Below, piece by piece: positions 8,431 to 14,748 of a stretch of 64,000 nt of DNA; the stretch's first letter is position 1, and each line of letters starts with the position of its first letter. Source of the DNA: CAVRXZ01 sp963773035 (lineage in GTDB: Bacteria > Acidobacteriota > Vicinamibacteria > Vicinamibacterales > CAVVIG01); assembly GCA_963773035.1 (NCBI GenBank), contig CAVYZX010000005.1, positions 248,001 to 312,000 on the forward strand. The letters are read 5' to 3'. Under the pieces are notes generated by a model. It worked only from the letters and a program-made list of their open reading frames with translations, was not told the origin of the DNA and made no database searches. A program made the translations under genes and the position numbers.

Positions 8431-8915
8431 TTCCTGAAGCTGCCGCAGGTCGGCATCGCGCTGCCGTAATAGGGATTGGCGAGAGTCGAGCCTTCCTGCA
8501 ACCACGGCTTTTTTACCATGGGGCAGAAGGCCACCTTGACACTCTCCGGTGGACGGAGCTGCAAGCCCGTCATGTAGGTGTCGATGGCCTCGCTGAGCGC
8601 TCCGAATTTTTCCCGTGCATCCGCAAGGTCGCCGGCCGACGCCAGCTGCAGAGCCGTCGTGTCGATCTTCATCGCCGGCGCCCCCAGCCCCGTCGCAGCC
8701 GTCGCAATATTGCCGGCATTGGCACGAAGATCGTCGATGCTGCCGTTGAAGAGTGACGTCTGAATTTTCAGATAGGGATCGATGACGGCCCGGCTCATCT
8801 CACCGCCCGGCCCAGGTGCTTTGTTGGCCAGGGACGGACTGCAAGCCGCCAGCGACAGCGCGAGCACAACATACAACGCGGCAGCTCCCGGCATCGCTTC
8901 ACGAATCTGACGCAT
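8427..8915 (-). CDS. Lipoprotein with DUF3347-like domain
   Basis: A 162-residue predicted lipoprotein: hydrophobic segment 11-24 ends in the lipobox LAAC with C25. The C-terminal part has the DUF3347 hallmark with CPM, W-L, NPYYGSAMPTCG. DUF3347 domains occur beside metal-efflux adaptors and copper proteins and may bind metal through these Cys/Met residues; that role is inferred. The ATG at 8915 is 4 bp after the mrp stop, with GAGGT inside the end of mrp. Its stop overlaps the TTG of the M16 gene, so mrp, lipoprotein and two peptidases form one operon. Confidence 0.8.
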   Translation of the reverse strand: MRQIREAMPGAAALYVVLALSLAACSPSLANKAPGPGGEMSRAVIDPYLKIQTSLFNGSIDDLRANAGNIATAATGLGAPAMKIDTTALQLASAGDLADAREKFGALSEAIDTYMTGLQLRPPESVKVAFCPMVKKPWLQEGSTLANPYYGSAMPTCGSFRN

Positions 8916-8919
8916 ACAG

Positions 8920-10002
8920 TTACCTCACGACGGTCAGCGGAATGGTCGTCGATCGATTGTAGCTCGCCAGCGATATCTGCGCCGCCATCCGTTCCGCCGC
9001 CGCCATGAACGCACGAGACGCCGGCGAATCCGGTTCGCTGATCATCAGCGGCACGCCGGCGTCGCTGCCCTCGCGAATCGGTTGATAGATGGGAATACGG
9101 CCGAGAAACGGAATCCCGAGCTCCTCTGCCATCTTCTCCCCGCCGCCGTGGCCGAAGATGTCGGCTTCGTGCTGACACTCCGGACAAACGTAGTGGCTCA
9201 TGTTCTCGATCAGCCCAAGCGGCGGGATGTTGAGCTTCTTGTACATCGCGACCGCCCGGCGGCTGTCAGCGAGCGAGACCAGTTGCGGCGTCGTCACTAC
9301 GACCGAACCCGCCACCGGAATGGTCTGGCTGAGACTCAACGCGACATCGCCGGTGCCGGGCGGCAAGTCTACGACCATATAGTCCAGATCGCGCCACCGC
9401 ACTTCGCGAAAGAACTGCTGCAGCGCGCCGTGCAGCATCGGGCCTCGCCAGATGATCGGCGCGTCGTCGGAGGTCAGGAATCCCATCGAGATGAGTTGCA
9501 GTCCGAACTTCTCGGCCGGCACAATCTTTTCGCCGTCGGTGGTGAGCTGAGTCTTCACGCCGAGCATGATCGGCACGTTGGGACCGTAAATGTCGGCATC
9601 GATCAGACCCACTCGACCGCCGCACTTGGCCAGCGCGATGGCGAGATTGACCGCGACGGTCGTCTTTCCGACACCGCCTTTTCCTGCGCCGATTGCAATC
9701 ACGTTCTTGACGCCCGCGATAGGCGACCGCGTGCCATCGACCCCGCCGGCGTCGCGAACGCGCGCGCTCATCTGAACGTCGACCGCGGCGACGCCAGGCA
9801 CCTGCATGACCGCCGCGCGCGCCTGGTCGCGCATCTGGTCCTTGACGGGACACGCAGGCGTCGTCAGTTCGATGGTGAACGAAACCCGGGAGTCGTCGAC
9901 TTTCAAATCCTTGATGAACCCGAGCGCGACGATGTCGCGGTGCAAGTCGGGGTCCTGGACTACCTTCAGTGCCTCGAGCACCAACGCTTCCTGTACCGGC
10001 AT
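8920..10002 (-). CDS. apbC: Mrp/ApbC-family iron-sulfur cluster carrier ATPase
   Basis: A 360-residue protein with an N-terminal MIP18/DUF59 domain (about 1-80) fused to a ParA/MinD-like ATPase. The deviant Walker A is GAGKGGVGKTT at 105-115. The Fe-S binding pair is C273-P-E-C276 after LIENMSHYV. The family binds and transfers 4Fe-4S clusters as a dimer in the cytoplasm. It heads the apparent operon with the DUF3347 lipoprotein and M16 peptidases; Mrp next to M16 genes is not functionally explained by the sequence. ATG start; the upstream gap contains an inverted heptamer repeat. Confidence 0.93.
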   Translation of the reverse strand: MPVQEALVLEALKVVQDPDLHRDIVALGFIKDLKVDDSRVSFTIELTTPACPVKDQMRDQARAAVMQVPGVAAVDVQMSARVRDAGGVDGTRSPIAGVKNVIAIGAGKGGVGKTTVAVNLAIALAKCGGRVGLIDADIYGPNVPIMLGVKTQLTTDGEKIVPAEKFGLQLISMGFLTSDDAPIIWRGPMLHGALQQFFREVRWRDLDYMVVDLPPGTGDVALSLSQTIPVAGSVVVTTPQLVSLADSRRAVAMYKKLNIPPLGLIENMSHYVCPECQHEADIFGHGGGEKMAEELGIPFLGRIPIYQPIREGSDAGVPLMISEPDSPASRAFMAAAERMAAQISLASYNRSTTIPLTVVR

Positions 10003-10016
10003 AGCCTAAGAATATC

Positions 10017-10094
10017 GCAATTGCAGATTGCGAATGGCTGATTGCTGATTCCTGGATTCAATCTGCAATCTGCAATCTTCAATCAGCAATCTGA
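10017..10094. repeat. Inverted heptamer array (TTGCAGA units / TCTGCAA units)
   Basis: About four 7-mers of the form TTGCAGA, TTGCGAA, TGGCTGA, TTGCTGA are followed, after a short centre, by about five units of the reverse-complement form TCTGCAA, TCTGCAA, TCTTCAA, TCAGCAA. The arms can fold into one long imperfect hairpin. The right arm encodes the last residues (FQIAD) and stop of the membrane protein gene, and the left arm abuts the start of mrp. Confidence 0.8.
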
Positions 10095-10465
10095 AACGTC
10101 CTTTTCCCTTCTTCAGTCAACAATACCCAGAGTGCGTAAATTCCAAGCGCCGTGCCATACGGCAGCAGCATCAAATCGACGGAGCCGAGCATCAACGCCA
10201 GCAGCCTCGCCCACGACTTGTGGCGCCGTACCGGCACGCCAACCGTGATGTGTGCCACACCCCAGAAGATCGCGATGAGGGCGAGCGTCGTGAAGGCCGC
10301 TGCGGTCAGGCCGAGCGCGAACTGACCGCCGCCTGCGGTTCGCCCCGGAGACATCATGAGCGAGAAGGCGCCGATGCCGAGTGCCAGCGTGGAAAGGCCG
10401 ATGAGCCCTGTCAAAGCGCCCCAGACAATGAACAGAAGACCCACGAAATCGACGTGGGAAGCCAT
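10079..10465 (-). CDS. Small integral membrane protein, unknown function
   Basis: A 128-residue protein with about four hydrophobic segments (VDFVGLLFIVWGALTG, LALGIGAFSLMM, ALIAIFWGVAHIT, YGTALGIYALWVLL) and short polar loops, so an inner-membrane protein. The ATG at 10465 gives MASHVDFVGLL; no strong Shine-Dalgarno is visible, and an upstream TTG at 10489 is an alternative. The C-terminal five residues and stop codon are supplied by the heptamer repeat at 10017-10094. No family assignment is made. Confidence 0.65.
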   Translation of the reverse strand: MASHVDFVGLLFIVWGALTGLIGLSTLALGIGAFSLMMSPGRTAGGGQFALGLTAAAFTTLALIAIFWGVAHITVGVPVRRHKSWARLLALMLGSVDLMLLPYGTALGIYALWVLLTEEGKRTFQIAD

Positions 10466-10509
10466 GCGGGTGGCGGGCTTGGGGCTCAAGGCTTTGGTGT
10501 TACAACGTA

Positions 10510-10559
10510 GGGCCTCAGGGCTCAGGGCTCAGGGCTCAGGGCTTAGGGCTTAGGGCTCA
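10510..10559. repeat. Heptamer tandem repeat (GGGCTYA)6-7
   Basis: Six uninterrupted 7-mers from 10518 to 10559 (three GGGCTCA, two GGGCTTA, one GGGCTCA) are preceded by a unit with one extra C (10510-10517). The final TCA is the complement of the TGA stop of the DnaJ-like gene on the minus strand. This is the same family as 5706-5733 in the other orientation. Confidence 0.85.
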
Positions 10560-11024
10560 AGCGGCCGACGAACGAATGGCTACGCGAAGCTCGACGCGAA
10601 CCGGGGAGGCGTGAGGAGCGGTGACTCGAAAGCGGAACTTCGTGCCGTCCACGACTCCGGGCGGTACTGAAACTCGGACGGGGTGGTGAAACAACGATTC
10701 ACCGCTTCCACAGCACGAATCGCACGGCTCCGTCCAGGTTTCACCGCGCCCGCCGCAGCTCGCGCACGTCCGATGCATTGGCACCTCGAGCGGCACGACA
10801 AGGCCCTGGCGCGCCTCTCGAATGGACAGCCGCAGTTCGGTGGAAAGCACATCGCGGCCGACGCGTTCGCCGAGAAATTCGTCGCGAATGCGCTCGACCA
10901 CGTGATCGACCGAGGGAAAGTCGATCGCGACTTCGTCGGCGAAGCACTCCTTGGACACACCAGGCGTTCGCACGGCGTTCCACGTCACGGGCAACGGGTG
11001 ATGACGGAAGGGGCGCGGCTTCAC
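10557..11024 (-). CDS. DnaJ-like zinc-finger/C-terminal-domain protein without a J domain
   Basis: A 155-residue protein whose middle carries one pair of DnaJ-type zinc motifs, CASCGGRG (C87, C90) and CDSCCGSG (C101, C104). The remainder resembles a DnaJ C-terminal substrate-binding strand region (RVSVPPGVVDGTKFRFRV). It has no J domain and only half the usual four CxxCxGxG motifs, so it cannot recruit DnaK in the normal way. It starts with GTG at 11024. It may be a stand-alone chaperone-like or degenerate DnaJ fragment. The stop lies in a heptamer array. Confidence 0.7.
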   Translation of the reverse strand: MKPRPFRHHPLPVTWNAVRTPGVSKECFADEVAIDFPSVDHVVERIRDEFLGERVGRDVLSTELRLSIREARQGLVVPLEVPMHRTCASCGGRGETWTEPCDSCCGSGESLFHHPVRVSVPPGVVDGTKFRFRVTAPHASPVRVELRVAIRSSAA

Positions 11025-11150
11025 GAGAACACGCTACACGATAGGAGCCGGGTCTCGCGCTTGTCAAGGCGCGACACGGATGGTAGCCTTCGAATGAACG
11101 CCGTCGCGACGTGTGCGGCTGCCGTTCCCGGTTTCAATCGACATGAAGTC

Positions 11151-11318
11151 ATGGCTGGAGACAGAGAGTGTCCGCTCTGCGGTACGGCAATGCGTCTCAA
11201 AGAGAGCGACGACGTCGTACGGATCCCGGGCCATCCCCAGTTGAGCTCGAAACGAACGCGGGAATGGGTCTGCCCCGAATGCGACTACTTTGAGGAAGCC
11301 GAAGAGGAGGGAGCGTAA
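11151..11318 (+). CDS. Small zinc-ribbon protein
   Basis: A 55-residue protein with two CxxC knuckles, CPLCG (C7, C10) and CPECD (C41, C44), separated by 30 residues and followed by an acidic tail, typical of a zinc ribbon. The role is unknown. ATG at 11151 gives MAGDRECPLCG; an in-frame ATG at 11094 would add 19 residues, and neither has a convincing Shine-Dalgarno. It converges with a second small zinc-ribbon gene 12 bp away. Confidence 0.65.
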   Translation: MAGDRECPLCGTAMRLKESDDVVRIPGHPQLSSKRTREWVCPECDYFEEAEEEGA

Positions 11319-11329
11319 GAAAGGGCGCG

Positions 11330-11551
11330 TTAGCGCGCGCCAATCGTCAGCAACACTTCTTTGCGCAGCGTATCCTCGAATTCCTCGAAGTTGAGCGCGG
11401 ATTCACACTCGTCGCACAACACTTCGAGAACTGCTGGCCGACTTTCGTCGGATACTTCCACGCGGCCCTCTTCCAAGTGCACGACGTGCATCTGGAGCGT
11501 CTTGACCTGAAAATTCCGGTCGTTGCCGCAGTGTGGACAAGTCAACGTCAC
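11330..11551 (-). CDS. Small zinc-ribbon protein (YgiT-like pattern)
   Basis: A 73-residue protein with CPHCG (C5, C8) at the N terminus and CDEC (C46, C49) later, followed by an acidic, helical C terminus. The GTG at 11551 has GGGAG 6 bp upstream, which supports the start. Candidate promoter boxes TTGGAA and TATCTA with 16-bp spacing lie just upstream on the minus strand. No partner toxin gene is seen, so antitoxin function is not supported. Confidence 0.7.
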   Translation of the reverse strand: MTLTCPHCGNDRNFQVKTLQMHVVHLEEGRVEVSDESRPAVLEVLCDECESALNFEEFEDTLRKEVLLTIGAR

Positions 11552-11699
11552 TTGGACTCCCTCACTTAGATAGGGTCAATAAACCGGGTTCCAAACACCT
11601 GATTTTATGAAATGGTCATGGGTGGGCGCAACGAAAATTCGGCGCAAGTCGCACGTTTATCGCAAAATCCGGCCGAATCTGATAGCGTCTTGACGTCTT

Positions 11700-11879
11700 A
11701 TGCCCGCCAATCCCGGATCCTACGAAATCCGCAGTGAAGCGCGCGGCCCCCATTGGATTGCCTGGATCGTCCGCCCTGGCAGCACGCAGCCCGACCGTTC
11801 AGTCGTGGTTATCGGCGAAACGCAGGAAGAAGCGGAAACCAAAGCCAAGGCGTGGGCGCAGTCGAACTCTCCTAGCTGA
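11700..11879 (+). CDS. Conserved small protein of 59 residues
   Basis: An open frame of 59 codons plus stop from ATG 11700 reads MPANPGSYEIRSEARGPHW, then WIAWIVRPG, SVVVIG and TQEEAETKAKAWA. The alternating strand-strand-helix pattern looks like a compact single-domain protein, and I recall similar short proteins in Acidobacteria, but no function is known. There is no strong Shine-Dalgarno. Its TGA overlaps the 3' end of the AddA-like gene on the other strand by 8 bp. Confidence 0.6.
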   Translation: MPANPGSYEIRSEARGPHWIAWIVRPGSTQPDRSVVVIGETQEEAETKAKAWAQSNSPS

Positions 11880-14748
11880 TCGGTCCGAAGTCGTCGATGC
11901 TCGATGGGAGCGTCCCTGGTCGTGCCAGGACGCTCGGCGCGACGGATGGGTCGTGCCGGAGCGCCAGCAGCACGTGCCTGCTCCCATCAGGAGGAGTCCA
12001 CCACACCAACCGCTCGGACGAACCGGCTACGTTGACGAAGAGATCAACGAGCGAGCGCGGCATCACTTCACCCAGACTGCCCCGCCCCGGACGACAAACT
12101 CCCTTTTGCACCGTCGCCGACAGATACAGGCGCTCCCGAGCCCGCGTCAACGCGACATAAAGCAGCCGCTTGGTCTCTTCCCGTTCTCGCGCTTGTGTTT
12201 CTTCGTCGGCTTCGGACTGAAAGTCGGCGACTGCGATTGCCGGCGTTCCGTCGTTCGACGTAGCGACCCGAACCGGGGCGCGCTGACTGGAGGTCCCACG
12301 AGTCGTGTTCACTACGAACACGATGGGAAACTCCAGGCCCTTGGCCGCATGGACGGTCATCAGGCTGACCGCGTCGATGGCGTCAATCGTCGCGTTCGAC
12401 TCGTCGCCCACCGCAAGCCGCTCCAGGTGATCGGCAATGCGGGCCAGAGTGGCGTATCCATGGTTTTGAATACGGCGGATTAGGTCACGCAGCTTTTTCA
12501 GGTTCTCCCTGGCCTGCAAGCGGCGAGGACCACGAATCTCGATGTAATAGGCCGTCTCCGAGAGCACGGCGTCTAGAAGCTCGGACGGCGGCATGCGGTC
12601 GACCCAGGTGAGCCATCGTGCGACCGACGCCCGCACTCTGTCCAACACCACGCGATCTTCGGGAGAAAGGGTCACCTCTCCTGAGCCATCGCTTCCATCG
12701 ACAATCGCTGCCGAGATCTCGGGCGCGAGGCGACGGATGGCCTCGTCCGAAAGACGGACCAGTCGCGAGCGCAAAAAAGCGGCGGCGCGCAAGCCAGACG
12801 TCGGATCCGCTAGGTAGCGAAGCAACGTGACGGCGTCCTGGATCTCGTCGGCTTCAAAGAAGCCCAGGCCCTTGTAGACGTAGGTCTGAACGGCCCGCCG
12901 CTCGAGTGCGGCCTCGAACTCCCTGTGGCTTTCGCGCGAACGGAACAGAATGGCTACGTCCGCTGGTTTGATCTGTCGAACGATCCCGGTCGTCTTGTCC
13001 CGCACCGTCGCGTGAGCCAGAAGGCGAACGATTTCGTCGCCGACAGCTTCGGCAGCGTCCTGGACCGTCTCGCCAACCACCAGGCCAAGGGCTGGATCGG
13101 ACTCCAGGCTCTGAACGGCGCTCGGCTGCCGATCGGCGTCGCTCAGCGGAAAGCGATCAATCTCTGCGTACCGAAAGCCGCGGCGCTCGTCCGACGGAGA
13201 GTTCACGCCGGCCGAGATCGAAGTGAACACGTCGTTCACAAACGCAAGGAGCGCTGGAACCGAGCGAAAGCTGACGGAAATGGCTCTGCGGATCTCCTTC
13301 TCGGCACGCAGCGCCATGATGAAGCCGGCGGCTTCTTCCAGGAGCTCCGCTTCAGCATCGCGGAACCCATAGATTGATTGTTTCCGGTCGCCGACGATGA
13401 AGATGGAGGGTGGAAGATGTTCAGCCGACACGCCCAAGCCTTCTCCCCAACTTCGCACGAGGTGCGCCACCAGATTCCATTGCGCTCGGCTGGTGTCCTG
13501 AAATTCATCGACGAGCACGTGGTGGTAGCGGGATTCCAGCCGGAAACGGCTGCGCGCGAACTCGTCCATCTGCTGCAGCAGGTTGACGGCGCGCTCGAGT
13601 ACGCCGGAGAAATCAAGCAGCGCCCGGGCGTCGAGTGCCCGTCGATAGTGTGAGAGAGTGACCGCAAACATCCGCCACACACCTCTCGCCAGGACCACAT
13701 TCAGATCGCGGCGAAATGCGAAGATGATCTCGGCAACCGGCGGCGCGATGGATGCGGCTACGTCACGATGTCTTTTCCACGCGATTTCAGATACGCAGTG
13801 AGTCGCTCGAAAGGGCGTCCCCGAGAAGCGTTCACCGCGCGGCTTCCCCTCCTGCGTCAGGAAGTAGCCTCGCAACCGGTCCACGAATGCGCGAAAGGCT
13901 GCCTGCTCCGAGCGCGTCGCGAAATCACCGTCAGTCGGTGGCCTGTTACACAAGGCCGCTATGTCAACAGCGAGCATCGCAAACTGTGGATGCACCAGCG
14001 GGCCGCACTTGAGAAAGGACTCGATGCCGCCGGGCAGATGGTCGAACAGATCGCACAAGCGAGCTTTCGCCGAACGGCACGCGGACGCGGCGGTCAGATT
14101 TCGCGGTCCATCGGCAAGAAACCGGCGGAGCAGGTCCGGCGCCACCAGGCGACGTCCGAGGAGCCCGGTGAGCCCTTGGCGCACTCGGCGCTCCCCGAGC
14201 TGGGCGAAGACCAGCGCCACGTCCTCGTCTTCTTTCGCCAGGGCACGACACGTTCGCAACGAGCTATCGAGCGATTCTTCGATCAGGCGCAGGACTTCCG
14301 TGTCGTCGGCAAGCTCGAACCCCGGATCGACATCAGCCTCGAGAGGAAACTCGCGCAAGAGCCGCAGGCAGAATGCGTCGATCGTCGAGATGCCGATGTC
14401 GCCGAGTCGGCTCCGAAGATCGCGCCATCGCGCAGCATCGATCTGCGACACGCGGCTGGCTTCCTTCAGGCGCTCGACGATTCGCTGCCGCATTTCCGCG
14501 GCCGCTTTCCTCGTAAACGTGATCGCCAGAATGTGGACGGGATCGACGCCGGCACGGAGCAGATTGACGTAGCGCTCCACCAGCACGCGGGTCTTTCCCG
14601 TGCCGGCCGACGCCTCGAGGACCACGTTGTTCAGCGGATCGATGGCATAGGCGCGCGCGTCGTGATCGGCCGGTGGACGCTCGACTCGAGACGCTCGCTC
14701 TTCACGAACCTCTTCTTCGTCGAACGGCAGCAGCGGATTAGACGTCAC
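11872..14748 (-). CDS. AddA-like UvrD/Rep-family helicase lacking the nuclease domain
   Basis: A 958-residue superfamily 1 helicase with Walker A SAGTGKT (47-53), Walker B VLVDEFQDTS, IFIVGDRKQSIYGFRDAE, SLMTVHAAKGLEF and the motif VI segment LLYVALTRARERL. It ends about 85 residues after motif VI, whereas AddA and RecB usually carry a C-terminal PD-(D/E)XK nuclease; here none is present. The partner gene upstream carries the nuclease, so the pair is probably a double-strand-break resection complex with a single nuclease. GTG 14748 (or TTG 14751) follows AGGAAGGA and overlaps the end of the addB-like gene. The 5' end is therefore coupled to addB. Confidence 0.88.
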   Translation of the reverse strand: MTSNPLLPFDEEEVREERASRVERPPADHDARAYAIDPLNNVVLEASAGTGKTRVLVERYVNLLRAGVDPVHILAITFTRKAAAEMRQRIVERLKEASRVSQIDAARWRDLRSRLGDIGISTIDAFCLRLLREFPLEADVDPGFELADDTEVLRLIEESLDSSLRTCRALAKEDEDVALVFAQLGERRVRQGLTGLLGRRLVAPDLLRRFLADGPRNLTAASACRSAKARLCDLFDHLPGGIESFLKCGPLVHPQFAMLAVDIAALCNRPPTDGDFATRSEQAAFRAFVDRLRGYFLTQEGKPRGERFSGTPFRATHCVSEIAWKRHRDVAASIAPPVAEIIFAFRRDLNVVLARGVWRMFAVTLSHYRRALDARALLDFSGVLERAVNLLQQMDEFARSRFRLESRYHHVLVDEFQDTSRAQWNLVAHLVRSWGEGLGVSAEHLPPSIFIVGDRKQSIYGFRDAEAELLEEAAGFIMALRAEKEIRRAISVSFRSVPALLAFVNDVFTSISAGVNSPSDERRGFRYAEIDRFPLSDADRQPSAVQSLESDPALGLVVGETVQDAAEAVGDEIVRLLAHATVRDKTTGIVRQIKPADVAILFRSRESHREFEAALERRAVQTYVYKGLGFFEADEIQDAVTLLRYLADPTSGLRAAAFLRSRLVRLSDEAIRRLAPEISAAIVDGSDGSGEVTLSPEDRVVLDRVRASVARWLTWVDRMPPSELLDAVLSETAYYIEIRGPRRLQARENLKKLRDLIRRIQNHGYATLARIADHLERLAVGDESNATIDAIDAVSLMTVHAAKGLEFPIVFVVNTTRGTSSQRAPVRVATSNDGTPAIAVADFQSEADEETQAREREETKRLLYVALTRARERLYLSATVQKGVCRPGRGSLGEVMPRSLVDLFVNVAGSSERLVWWTPPDGSRHVLLALRHDPSVAPSVLARPGTLPSSIDDFGPIS

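Noticed and set aside
7126..8505. GTG 8505 as start of the active M16 peptidase
   Set aside because: It would lie 76 bp inside the lipoprotein gene and add 25 residues not seen at M16 N termini; TTG 8430 overlapping the stop fits better.
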